From Deltaproteobacteria bacterium HGW-Deltaproteobacteria-6 (GTDB taxonomy: Bacteria; Desulfobacterota; Syntrophia; Syntrophales; Smithellaceae): a DNA stretch of 64,000 nucleotides. The position numbers and the translations under genes are program-made. Below the pieces are notes generated by a model. It was not told the origin of the DNA and did no database searches. It saw nothing but the letters and a program-made list of their open reading frames with translations. Position 1 is the stretch's first letter. Every line of letters starts with the position of its first letter. The DNA lies in the NCBI GenBank assembly GCA_002840435.1, contig PHAT01000006.1, positions 62,001-126,000 of the forward strand, in the 5' to 3' direction. Shown here one piece after another: positions 37,530 through 46,976 of the stretch.

Positions 37530-40500
37530 GTGATCGTTTCGCAGAAGTACCGGCATTTTATTTTACAGTCCATTTTTATTATGGCGCTGATCATTTTTTT
37601 GTCCATCCCTATCCCCGGTTACGGTGCGCCCTATGCTAGCGAATGCACGGAGGCCAATACTCTCAAGCCGGACGTCAGCGGCAATGATCTGGAAATCAAG
37701 GGGGGAGAGGTCAAATGCGTCGGAACCGGAATTTACAACTACGGATTTGTCAATATTCACGGCACCATTGGCAATGATGGAAAACCGACGGCGGAAGGGA
37801 AGCTGATCTTCAAGGATGAAAAAAATATTCATTTCTGGACCAGATCAATCCTGGTGGAAAACGGCGGAAGCCTGATTGTCGGATCGGAGGATAAACCGAT
37901 CAGCAACAATACCGTGACAATCCATCTCTACGGCAAGGATGCCGACAACGGCATCACCTGCAAGACAACGAGCAGCGGGAACGATCCTGACCTGATCTGC
38001 GGCGTCCCGCGAACGCAATGGTCAAAGGGTGACCAAAGCCCGTATAAGTTGCCTGCGGGTATTGAAGACTATTTTTACCCATACAAGAAGCTTCCCACCG
38101 ACGACAATTTAGCGGAGCGGGCCTACTTCGGCCGCAAGGTAATCGCTCTTTCCTACGGCGGAACGATCCAGATGTTCGGAAAAAAAGGGGCCACCTACGA
38201 GAGCGATTTAAGTTCGTTGAATCCGATGGACGTCGATGCCTCCCGCGTATTTCTTTACAACAAACCCCTGACCAGAGGTGCTTCCCATTTTGACATTGAC
38301 CGGGTCATCGATTGGGAAAAAGGACATCCTGTACTTTTCATGGATAAGGGCTCCGGAAAATACGAGGTTCGGAAGCTAAAAGAAATCACTGTTTCCAAGG
38401 GCGCAAATGACTTTCACACCAGTATCATGATCGAAGAGGGATTGACCGAAAACATCAGTACAGAAGGAGGCTATATTATCCTTCTCCACAACTCCGGCAC
38501 AAGCTGGGCCAGGCTTGCGGACAACCTCCCCGCTCAAACCGCGCCGCAGACGCTTACCCTGGACAGGGATGTTGACTGGCAGAAAAATGATCAGATCGTG
38601 GTGACGACAACCGACTACCTGCCCGGCCACTCCGAAGAGCTCACCATTAGCGATAAAACCGATGGAAGAAAAATCACCATCAATAATGAGATTAAATATC
38701 CGCATAACGGCAAAAAGTATTCCCTGGCCGGGCATAATATCCCCGATCGCCTGAAGAATGCCGGATTCAGGATTGAAGAAGTGGAAACAAGGGCGGCCGT
38801 TGCTCTGCTCACAAGGAATATCCGGATTATTTCTGAAGGCGATAATTATCAGACACAACTTCCGAATGACAGTTACTTCGGCGGCCACACGATTATCCGC
38901 CAGGGATTTGCCAAATTTCAGATGCAGGGGGTGGAATTCCAGAAGCTTGGTCAGGGCGGCCGCATGGCCCACGCGCCCGTCAATTTCCATTTAACGCGGG
39001 AAGTTCCGGATGGAACCTTTGTCAAAGACTGTTCGATCAACGAGTCGATGACCCACTGGATCGAACTGAGGGGAACACAAAAGGTGCGCCTGGAGAGGAA
39101 TGTCGGCTGGAAATCAATTGGCCACGGATACTATCTTGCAGACGGCACCGAGGCGGATAATGTCTTCATGGCCAATATCGGCATCCATGCCCGGGCCGCC
39201 GTGGACAGCGATCAGAATCCCCGCAAAGTCCCGGGTGTCATGGCCATGACATCGAATGAAACCCCGCCGCCCGGAGCGCAATTGCAGCAGTACGCAAGCG
39301 ATATCATGCACCCTTCCGTGTTTCAGATCACGAACGCCTGGAATACGTTCGATCACAACATGGCGGCGGGCGCCGGAACTTGCGGAGCGTGTTACTGGAT
39401 CGTGCCTTCCCGGATCAGCGGTCTTTCTTCTGACATGACCTGGTCGGGTTACGCCGGCATTCAAAATCCCGGAGTAAAGCGCGATCAGCCCTATGGCAAG
39501 GCGCCGCTCAAATCTTTCCGCGGAAACTTCTGCTCCACCGCCCAGTATTCACTGATCACCGTCGGCGACACCGCCACATGCAACGGCGTCGTCATGGATT
39601 TTAAAGATGGCAACAAAAGTTATAAATTGCAGCCGATTCTCAACCCGTTCGCTCAGAGCTATTATGACCAGAAACCCACACTGTATCCGGATACCAGCAA
39701 TTTCGCCAATTACACACCGGCGCTGTGCGACGGGAAAGTTTGTGATCAATCCGTCTGCCTTCAGGGAAATACCGACAAATGCCCGGTCAGCGTCATCGAT
39801 TCCTACACATCGTCTTTCCACTGGGCACAGCAGAATTTTGCGGCGATCTGGCTTCGAGCCAACTGGTTTTTAGTGACCGACAGCGCACTCACCGATGTGT
39901 TGAACGGCGGATTGACCATGGTGTCGGGCGGCAGCTACGATCAGGTCATCAACGGCTACTGGGCCCTGACGCGCAACAGCGTCTTTATCGGAAACACACA
40001 GCCATGGGATCCTGCCAAAAAAGAAAATCCCGGCAACGCTTATGCGTCACCGGCCGGTCCCTTCAATAAGTACCCCAAAGGGCTGGAATGCGCCTATTCA
40101 CCGGACAGAGGTTACTGCCTGTCCAAGGCGGAGGGAATTTCCATGCCCATCGATACATTCGGCGTTTATCAGCGTCTCTATAATATTTACGATGGTCCCG
40201 TTTACCAGGAAAACAACGCCTATCTGCAGATCAGGAAGCTCCCCGTGGACAAATGCGGCAAGGGCCAATGCGACAGCCAGTATATGTACGGCTCGGGGTA
40301 CCGGGCGATGAGCATTCCCAGGGCCCAGGAGGACCCGTATAAAGGCCAGTGCATTCTGCCCAACGCGGCCATCGGCTGGAAACAGCCCAACGGATTTTAC
40401 TATCCCCCCGCTTTCCACTCACGGAATCTTTTTTTCGACAAGGTGGACCTGCGCCACTATATCATTGTGCCGCTCTTTAAACCGGGCACAGCCGAAGTCA

Positions 40501-41783
40501 ATGAAAGCTGGGTCGAACGCGACTACTGCTATTATCCGGGGATAAAATCCGAACTCTTTGCCAAAGACTTTACCGATGTCGATCGTCAGACGGAACTCAA
40601 CGACAACGACGGTTCACTGGCCGGGCTTGCCGGCGCGCAGAGCCTTCCCTATGCGGATTTCGAAGGCACGATCTCAGTGAACAAAGATAAATTCTTTCTG
40701 GCGCCCACCCTGACTATGGAATGCGGCTCCGATCAGACCTGTTTTCAGGCGCCTTTCGACTATGTAACGGCCGTCGTTTATCCGAACCAGTTTCAGGAGG
40801 GTTCCGGGGATGACTATTGCAAGGACAACACCTGGTGCAACTCGTGCGATCAGCGCAACTGCTACGGTGTACCGATTTACCGGCAGTATTACACCGCCGA
40901 AGAAGAAAAGGATGGAAAGAAGAAAGATCCCGGACAAAGCATCCGCATGATGGGAGCAGGTATCTGGCAGCGCAGCACCCTGATTGCCAACCTGGGAAAA
41001 TACTATATCGATACCGCCGTCAGCCGGGACACCCAGGTCAAAGGCACGCCTCGCTATGGGGATCCAACCAAGATCTTTCACAACCTCAGCGTCTTCGAAA
41101 AAAATAAGAGCTACAACTTTTTCCTGCTGTACGCCAAACCGTCCACACGCGTGACCTTCCAGATCTACGTCGGGAGTGATCCGAATTTTTCCGGCGCCGC
41201 CAATGTCCGGATGGTAAGGGTAGGCACAAAAGTTAAGGATGGTGAGGATGAAGTCGTCGTTCTGCGGGGCAATAAGCTCAATTTCACACCCGTGGATTTC
41301 TGGCCGACCAACTGGAGCAGATCATACAATAGCGACAAGGGCATTCTGGAAGTCACCATGGATATGGGATTTGGTCAGGGTCAGGACGACAAAACCAAGC
41401 AGCTTGCCGATGCCTTTGGCAACCAGGCGAAAAAGGAAACCTGCAAACCCAAGTCCTTTTGCAGGTGGGATGCCAATCTGAATAAGTGCTGCGCGGCGGC
41501 CAACAAAAATGATTGTGACGACTCTGTATGCAGCTGGGCAAATAAAGCCCTCGACTGCCCGAGCGGCGGCTGCCTGGGATTCCAGGTGACCTTTCCGGAC
41601 AAATTTGAAGCCAGTGATATAACGGGCGGGGCAAACCGGCCCGATCCCGAGCCTTATCCCGCCAAAGACTGGAGCGTCGGCTGGAAATACGCCGATAAAA
41701 TATATGACGGAGACCTCAAGTCCTGCACCTATTCCGACATGAACAAACCGGAACAGGTGACACCTGATTTATGGAAAGAGTGA
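37530..41783 (+). CDS. Giant secreted G8/parallel beta-helix protein, CEMIP-like
   Basis: The 1417-residue product starts at GTG 37530, with AGGAGG six bases before, and has a signal peptide (1-32). Residues about 50-330 resemble a G8 domain (SGNDLEIKGGEVKCV, GGTIQMFGKKG). The following DVDWQKNDQIVVTTTDYLPG, GGRMAHAPVNFHL and CSINESMTHWIELRGTQ recall the beta-helix of animal CEMIP/TMEM2 hyaluronidases, which keep the HFH motif; here it is NFH. Cys-rich clusters occur in 730-760 and 1080-1110 and near 1300-1330. Its function in a bacterium is unknown. The next gene overlaps its last 13 bases, so translation is coupled. Confidence 0.7.
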   Translation: MIVSQKYRHFILQSIFIMALIIFLSIPIPGYGAPYASECTEANTLKPDVSGNDLEIKGGEVKCVGTGIYNYGFVNIHGTIGNDGKPTAEGKLIFKDEKNIHFWTRSILVENGGSLIVGSEDKPISNNTVTIHLYGKDADNGITCKTTSSGNDPDLICGVPRTQWSKGDQSPYKLPAGIEDYFYPYKKLPTDDNLAERAYFGRKVIALSYGGTIQMFGKKGATYESDLSSLNPMDVDASRVFLYNKPLTRGASHFDIDRVIDWEKGHPVLFMDKGSGKYEVRKLKEITVSKGANDFHTSIMIEEGLTENISTEGGYIILLHNSGTSWARLADNLPAQTAPQTLTLDRDVDWQKNDQIVVTTTDYLPGHSEELTISDKTDGRKITINNEIKYPHNGKKYSLAGHNIPDRLKNAGFRIEEVETRAAVALLTRNIRIISEGDNYQTQLPNDSYFGGHTIIRQGFAKFQMQGVEFQKLGQGGRMAHAPVNFHLTREVPDGTFVKDCSINESMTHWIELRGTQKVRLERNVGWKSIGHGYYLADGTEADNVFMANIGIHARAAVDSDQNPRKVPGVMAMTSNETPPPGAQLQQYASDIMHPSVFQITNAWNTFDHNMAAGAGTCGACYWIVPSRISGLSSDMTWSGYAGIQNPGVKRDQPYGKAPLKSFRGNFCSTAQYSLITVGDTATCNGVVMDFKDGNKSYKLQPILNPFAQSYYDQKPTLYPDTSNFANYTPALCDGKVCDQSVCLQGNTDKCPVSVIDSYTSSFHWAQQNFAAIWLRANWFLVTDSALTDVLNGGLTMVSGGSYDQVINGYWALTRNSVFIGNTQPWDPAKKENPGNAYASPAGPFNKYPKGLECAYSPDRGYCLSKAEGISMPIDTFGVYQRLYNIYDGPVYQENNAYLQIRKLPVDKCGKGQCDSQYMYGSGYRAMSIPRAQEDPYKGQCILPNAAIGWKQPNGFYYPPAFHSRNLFFDKVDLRHYIIVPLFKPGTAEVNESWVERDYCYYPGIKSELFAKDFTDVDRQTELNDNDGSLAGLAGAQSLPYADFEGTISVNKDKFFLAPTLTMECGSDQTCFQAPFDYVTAVVYPNQFQEGSGDDYCKDNTWCNSCDQRNCYGVPIYRQYYTAEEEKDGKKKDPGQSIRMMGAGIWQRSTLIANLGKYYIDTAVSRDTQVKGTPRYGDPTKIFHNLSVFEKNKSYNFFLLYAKPSTRVTFQIYVGSDPNFSGAANVRMVRVGTKVKDGEDEVVVLRGNKLNFTPVDFWPTNWSRSYNSDKGILEVTMDMGFGQGQDDKTKQLADAFGNQAKKETCKPKSFCRWDANLNKCCAAANKNDCDDSVCSWANKALDCPSGGCLGFQVTFPDKFEASDITGGANRPDPEPYPAKDWSVGWKYADKIYDGDLKSCTYSDMNKPEQVTPDLWKE

Positions 41784-43525
41784 AGAACTGCCGCCGCAAC
41801 GCGATGAAGAAACGATGTTTCAGGAAAACAAAGAAAGCCCGCCACTGTGCCGGCGTGATGCTCATTGCTTTTTGCATGGGGCTGGTGGTAGCGGCTATTC
41901 TTTCAGCACCCCTGCTCGAAGCACGGGGAACCGCTACCATCTCTGGTGTGGCGGAAGACGAGAGGGGGCCGGTAGCCGGGGCGCGGGTTCGCGTGCAGGG
42001 AACACAGAATGTGGCCGTGACCGACGGAGCCGGCTGTTTTATCCTATCCGGCATTCCGGCGGAAAAAGCTTTCAACGTCACCGCCTGGAAGGAAGGATAC
42101 TACAGCGCGCTTCTTAAGGATGTGAAAGCCCCGAAAGATGGGATTCGCCTGATGCTGGTTCGTTATCAGATCAATGACAACCCCCACTATGAGTGGATTC
42201 CTCCAGAAGGCCCCAAAGGAAGCTGTGCGGAATGCCACCCTGCCATAACCAAAATGAGCCTCAACGACCCGCATCTGAAAGCGGCGGTCAATCCCCGCTT
42301 TCTCACCATGTATTACGGAACGGATGTGGAGGGGAATCAAAGTCCGCTCACCCGCTATGAAAAGGGAACGGCCTTCAGCCTCTGGGGCAATGCCACCGTC
42401 CCGCGCCGTCCCGATACTTCCAGACCTTATTACGGCCCCGGGTTTCAGCTTGATTTCCCGGGCGTCGCCGGGGATTGCAGTTCGTGTCACATTCCCGGTG
42501 CATCCATCGGCAAAAACGTGGACCCGCAATCGGTAAAGGGACCCGACCGGCATGGCGTGCATTGCGATTTCTGCCACAAGGTGGGCCATGTCCGGCTTGA
42601 TCCTCAATCCCTGCTGCCTTTCGCCAATATGCATGGCGTCCACAGCATGAAGGTCAAGCGTCCCTTCCCGAATGACCCGAAAAGACCCCAACTCTTCTTT
42701 GGCACCTTCGAAGATGTCAACGCGTCCGAAGGGGATACCAACCTTCCTGGGCTCAGGGAAAGCAAATACTGCGCTGCCTGCCACTATGGAGGTTTCTGGG
42801 ATACGCTTATTTACAACTCTTACGGAGAGTGGCTCATGAGCCCCTATGCCGATCTGAAATCGGGAAAGGCCAGAACCTGTCAGGAATGCCACATGCCTTC
42901 GCCCACCCTTTACCAGGGCAAACCGCTGACCAATATTGCACCGGGCAAAGGAGGGATCGAACGCGACCCTGCCGCGATCCACAACCACAACATGACCGTG
43001 GACGCCGAGCTCCTGCGGAATGCTCTGACGATGAAAGCATGGGCAAAGATGCAGGACGGCAAAGCGGCCGTTACGGTAACCTTGACCAATGACAAAACGG
43101 GTCATCATGTCCCCACGGATTCCCCGCTCCGCCATCTGATCCTGCTTATCGAGGCAAAAGATTCACGGGGAAAGCTGCTGAAACTACAGGCGGGCCCTGT
43201 ACTGCCCGAATGGTGCGGTACCGGGAAAGGAAAGCAGAACCACTACAGCGGACTTCCCGGTAAAGCTTACGCCAAAGTCCTCAAGGAAAAATGGACGGAT
43301 GTTTTCCCGACGGGCGCCTACTGGAATCATACGGAGTTGGTCAGTGACAACCGTCTGGCAGCCTTTTCCAGCGACACCGGCACCTACGCCTTTGATCCGC
43401 CGAAAAACGGCAAAGTTCAAATCACCGTGACACTCCTCTACCGCCGCGCTTTCATCCAGTTGATGGAGCAGAAAAAATGGGATGTTCCGGATATCATCAT
43501 GGCCCGGCAGAAGCTGACGATCTAG
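41771..43525 (+). CDS. Multiheme c-type cytochrome with N-terminal Ig-like domain
   Basis: The 584-residue protein has a basic N terminus with a signal or anchor helix (26-50), a carboxypeptidase-regulatory-like beta domain (53-130; ISGVAEDERGPVAGARVRVQ), and five CxxCH haem sites (CAECH, CSSCH, CDFCH, CAACH, CQECH) between about residues 150 and 380. A C-terminal beta domain follows (about 415-584), beginning with NDKTGHHVPTD. The ATG overlaps the end of the giant G8 gene by 13 bases. It should carry electrons in the periplasm or at the surface; five haems and the adjacent polysaccharide-like binding protein suggest an extracellular role. Confidence 0.88.
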   Translation: MERVKNCRRNAMKKRCFRKTKKARHCAGVMLIAFCMGLVVAAILSAPLLEARGTATISGVAEDERGPVAGARVRVQGTQNVAVTDGAGCFILSGIPAEKAFNVTAWKEGYYSALLKDVKAPKDGIRLMLVRYQINDNPHYEWIPPEGPKGSCAECHPAITKMSLNDPHLKAAVNPRFLTMYYGTDVEGNQSPLTRYEKGTAFSLWGNATVPRRPDTSRPYYGPGFQLDFPGVAGDCSSCHIPGASIGKNVDPQSVKGPDRHGVHCDFCHKVGHVRLDPQSLLPFANMHGVHSMKVKRPFPNDPKRPQLFFGTFEDVNASEGDTNLPGLRESKYCAACHYGGFWDTLIYNSYGEWLMSPYADLKSGKARTCQECHMPSPTLYQGKPLTNIAPGKGGIERDPAAIHNHNMTVDAELLRNALTMKAWAKMQDGKAAVTVTLTNDKTGHHVPTDSPLRHLILLIEAKDSRGKLLKLQAGPVLPEWCGTGKGKQNHYSGLPGKAYAKVLKEKWTDVFPTGAYWNHTELVSDNRLAAFSSDTGTYAFDPPKNGKVQITVTLLYRRAFIQLMEQKKWDVPDIIMARQKLTI

Positions 43526-43686
43526 GGTCTGCTGTTAAGGAAAAGAGGTTCATCCGGTTGATGCGACCTTTTATCTCTTTCAGCTACCAACAAACACTGA
43601 ACTCTTGTTTATGGAATTGCAGATTAACAAAAGAAAGGTGCGGGTCAATCCAGCACCGATAAAATATCACCAAATGATCGAATAAT

Positions 43687-45441
43687 CTATCTTATGGAAC
43701 GCACCGGAAGGACCGGGGCGACAAAGTGATCTCTGCCGAGCCAGCCCTGTTTTCCATCGATAAAATTGAAGTAAGCGGCTTCGGAACCGCGTGTGTCCGA
43801 CGTCCAGACACTACCGGACGATAACCCAATCAATTCAGTTAAGTTCAAAGAAAATCCCCCTGGGGATTTATATCTTTTGCTTTCGTCGTAGAGGCTCTTC
43901 AGTTCGTCCGTCGCCGGCAACCGCCAGTCTTTGTAACTGCCCCCAGGGAAAGTCTCGCAATAACGCTTGGCGTCCTTCCAGTAGATGGGATTAGAATTAT
44001 CGTGCGCTCTCCACATTAGCCCCGTTTTTGTGTCCGTAATGGTCCCATTTCCATTATCAATGAAACGGATTTCCTGCTTGTCTTGCACCGAACGCACCGG
44101 CAGTGCCCGACCGTTTAAAGAGTGGAAATACCAGGCTCGTGAGCCACGATGGAAATTGAAATAGGCAGCATCAGAACCGCGTGTTTCTGATGCCCAAGTC
44201 GCTGTACATGTAAGACGAATCAATTCCGTCAAATGAACATCAAAACCGCAGTCAGACATATAAGATTTAGACAAGTCATACAACCCCGCCAGTTCATCTT
44301 GCGTCGGCATTCGCCAGTTCCTATAACCACCACCACGGTAGTTCTCGCAGTAAATTTTAGCGGGCTGCCGGTTAATATTTGATCCATTATCGTTCATTGC
44401 CCACATCAGATTCGTTTTCGTATCCAGAACCGTCCCATCGTCGTAAGCAATGAATCTGCTGTCCCTGCTGATCTCTTTAGGTCCTGTCGCAGTCAGTGAC
44501 TGGATTGCAGTAATCTGTTTTCTCTCCGCTTCGATCTTCCGCTTTTCATCGTTCAGAGCTTTCTTTTGTTCAAGCAGTTCCTTTTCTTGCCGTAGTTTCT
44601 CCTTCTCCGATTCAAGCTTTGTCTGTTTGACTCGCAACTCATCGACGGGGCTGGCTTTTACTCCAGCAATACCAGTGGACTGGCTGCTCTGCCCCGGAAC
44701 GAAGAAAAACTTCCCTTCGAGTGATGACAACTCCCATGGGACCTGCCCGGTCTCCTTGCGCAGTTTTCGCCGTACACCCTTAAAAACATCCTCAATGGCC
44801 AAACCCGGTTCCTGCACATATTGAAGCAGAGCTTTTGTGTATGGGCTGTTTCTCCCTTCTCCGTCACTCGCGACCTGACCGGGGCCGGTGGAATAGGAAA
44901 TGAATGTACCAGCCGGCGCAGAGCTCACAATAGCAAGACCACGGGTAGCGCTGCGAAAACTCTTTCCGAAGGGATTGTCACGGCAGGCATCCAGCAGCAC
45001 GATGTTCAGGCCATTGTTGGCGTTCTCCATCTCGGCGAGGACACGTCCGGCATCAAAGGCTTTGAACCGGACATCCGATTCCTTGTTGATTTTAGCCCCT
45101 ATGGGAATTAGGTAGTTGACGCCATTCACTTGAACTCCATGTCCGGCATAGTAGAAAAGGCCCACGCCACCTCTCTTCAACCGGTTCCCGAAGTCCTCGA
45201 TGGCGTCCTCCATTAACTCAAGATTGGCGTTCTTCTTCAGGATGACCTTGAAACCGAGTTTCTGGAGTGCTGCAGCCATATCCGTAGCATCGTTAACTGG
45301 GTTTTTTAGGGGGCCGGAACTGTAAGTGCTGTTGCCGATGACCAGAGCGGTACGCTGTTCAGCCACTGCCAGCAAGCAATTTGGACTTAATAGGGTTAGT
45401 ATGAATAGGATAAGGAAGATTCTTATCGACATGGCCTGCAT
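43687..45441 (-). CDS. Secreted caspase-like protein with two DUF1566 domains
   Basis: The 584-residue protein has a signal peptide (1-27), a caspase-like C14 domain with His101 (FYYAGHGVQVNG) and Cys153 (VLLDACRDNPFG), a coiled-coil linker (about 265-325; LESEKEKLRQEKELLEQKKA), and two DUF1566/Lcl domains (about 335-455 and 460-584) with the typical TVLDTKTNLMW, NWRMPTQDELAGLYD and TITDTKTGLMW, DWRLPATDELKSLYD. DUF1566 has a C-type-lectin-like fold and is often a binding module. AGGAGG precedes ATG 45441. It is a paralogue of 34462-36021 in the catalytic half only. Confidence 0.87.
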   Translation of the reverse strand: MQAMSIRIFLILFILTLLSPNCLLAVAEQRTALVIGNSTYSSGPLKNPVNDATDMAAALQKLGFKVILKKNANLELMEDAIEDFGNRLKRGGVGLFYYAGHGVQVNGVNYLIPIGAKINKESDVRFKAFDAGRVLAEMENANNGLNIVLLDACRDNPFGKSFRSATRGLAIVSSAPAGTFISYSTGPGQVASDGEGRNSPYTKALLQYVQEPGLAIEDVFKGVRRKLRKETGQVPWELSSLEGKFFFVPGQSSQSTGIAGVKASPVDELRVKQTKLESEKEKLRQEKELLEQKKALNDEKRKIEAERKQITAIQSLTATGPKEISRDSRFIAYDDGTVLDTKTNLMWAMNDNGSNINRQPAKIYCENYRGGGYRNWRMPTQDELAGLYDLSKSYMSDCGFDVHLTELIRLTCTATWASETRGSDAAYFNFHRGSRAWYFHSLNGRALPVRSVQDKQEIRFIDNGNGTITDTKTGLMWRAHDNSNPIYWKDAKRYCETFPGGSYKDWRLPATDELKSLYDESKRYKSPGGFSLNLTELIGLSSGSVWTSDTRGSEAAYFNFIDGKQGWLGRDHFVAPVLPVRSIR

Positions 45442-45680
45442 ATAACTATCCTCCTGCTTAACAAAGGGATACTTCTTAATACTTCAACCGTTGTAAAATG
45501 GCAATTAGATGTTAAATATTTCCGATCGAAGTCATTTGTTTCCATTTAATCTTACATTTTACTCGCTTTCAGGAAGTACGCAAGAACCGGATGAACCGGG
45601 CAAGATATCAAAAATGAGGGCATGCGATCCGGCCTGATAATTTTCTCAACACATCAGATACGATTTCAATCAGACTAAAT

Positions 45681-45711
45681 AAAAAAACGGGCCTTTCGGG
45701 CCCGTTTTTTT
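45681..45711 (-). terminator. Bidirectional terminator after the deoxyhypusine synthase-like gene
   Basis: ACGGGCC (45687-45693) pairs with GGCCCGT (45699-45705), flanked by A and T runs on both sides so that it serves either strand. Confidence 0.75.
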
Positions 45712-45719
45712 CTTCGCTA

Positions 45720-46772
45720 CTATTTTTTGGTTTTCTTCTGGACGGTTTTTTGATCCCCGTCAAACATTTTGGATAATTCCCACTTTTTGCGTCCCTTCCA
45801 GCTTCCCTTATGGTAGGCGTAGCTTGCCAGAAGCGGCAGGACTGTTGTGGCTTCGGCGTACACCATCTGTTCGCAGCTGGAATCCACCTTGCCCCAGGAA
45901 TTCGCCTCTTTGAGCGTCGAACTGGAGCAGGCGCCGTCACGCACGTCCGCCACGGTGATCTGTATCGCGTATTTATGCATCGGCACGTCGTGGCCCATAA
46001 TCTCGGCGCAAACAACGGTATCCTGTGCAAAATTTTTCGGCACGCCGCCGCCGATCATCAAAAGTCCGGTGGTGCCCGCTTTGATCTTCACGTTGGTCAA
46101 TTCCAGAAAATCCTTGACGGAATCAATGGACATGTGGCTCTCGGGACGCTCCACCTGATGCAGGACCAGACCGAAGCCTGCGGAGCTGTCTGAAAAGGCG
46201 GGGCAGAAAATCGGCACATTGTTTTCGTAGGCCGCCTGCACCAGAGAATTTTTCTTTTTGGAATTTGTGACCAGATACTTGCCCATTTCGGCAATGAATT
46301 CCCGTGACGAATAAGGACGCGCCTCCAGCGTGTCCGCAATCTTTTTGATGGTTTTGTCACAATGCTGCAAATCGTCTTCGCTGATGTACGTGTCGTAAAT
46401 ACGGTCAATGTAAAGACTGCGCAATAATTTGTCGTCAACAAACGGCGTGCCCTGATAATGCTTGAAACCCAGCGCTTCAAAAAAGTCCATATCAACAATC
46501 GATGCACCGGTCGCGACAATCGCATCCACCATATTGTTTTTCACCAGATCGACATACACCTGCATGCACCCGGCGGCGCTGGTGGACCCGGCCAGGGTCA
46601 GAATGACCGCGCATTTTTTTTCTTTGAGCATCCGGTCGTAAATTTCGGCAGCAGCCGCCAGATCGCGTGCGGAAAAGGACATTTTCTTCATGGCTTCAAT
46701 GATTTCCACAGCGTTGATGGCCTTAATGTCGATATGCTCGACTGTTTTTTTCAATAAATCTTTTTTCTTCAT
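45720..46772 (-). CDS. Deoxyhypusine synthase-like protein
   Basis: The 350-residue protein belongs to the deoxyhypusine synthase family, which moves an aminobutyl group from spermidine to a lysine of eIF5A in Archaea and eukaryotes. The NAD fold has AVILTLAGSTSAAGC and DAIVATGASIVD, and the lysine region GGGVPKNFAQD (about 244-254) keeps the catalytic lysine. Bacteria have no eIF5A; related enzymes make homospermidine or have unknown substrates. Tail residues are Lys-rich. It is alone between two divergent or convergent neighbours. Confidence 0.82.
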   Translation of the reverse strand: MKKKDLLKKTVEHIDIKAINAVEIIEAMKKMSFSARDLAAAAEIYDRMLKEKKCAVILTLAGSTSAAGCMQVYVDLVKNNMVDAIVATGASIVDMDFFEALGFKHYQGTPFVDDKLLRSLYIDRIYDTYISEDDLQHCDKTIKKIADTLEARPYSSREFIAEMGKYLVTNSKKKNSLVQAAYENNVPIFCPAFSDSSAGFGLVLHQVERPESHMSIDSVKDFLELTNVKIKAGTTGLLMIGGGVPKNFAQDTVVCAEIMGHDVPMHKYAIQITVADVRDGACSSSTLKEANSWGKVDSSCEQMVYAEATTVLPLLASYAYHKGSWKGRKKWELSKMFDGDQKTVQKKTKK

Positions 46773-46976
46773 GAATGCACCAATCCCCCAATTTTATCTT
46801 TATTCATTTTGGCTATTAAATCATGGAGTGTAAAAAGTCAATCTTTTGTGGCATAAAACGCGTCAGGCCATTTAGAAAATACACACAGGCCTGCGGGAAA
46901 TTTTCCCCTTAGCTTTTTCCTCTTTCTGCGCTATAAGTAAACACATTAAATATACAAAAACGAACATGGGATCATC

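Noticed and set aside
42044-43135. 363-residue minus-strand frame opposite the multiheme cytochrome
   Set aside because: It is the antisense shadow; the plus strand has five CxxCH haem sites and is clearly the gene.
34462-45441. Diversity-generating retroelement target with lectin-like domains
   Set aside because: The C-terminal ends show no adenine-rich Asn-codon enrichment and no reverse transcriptase gene or template repeat is in the window.
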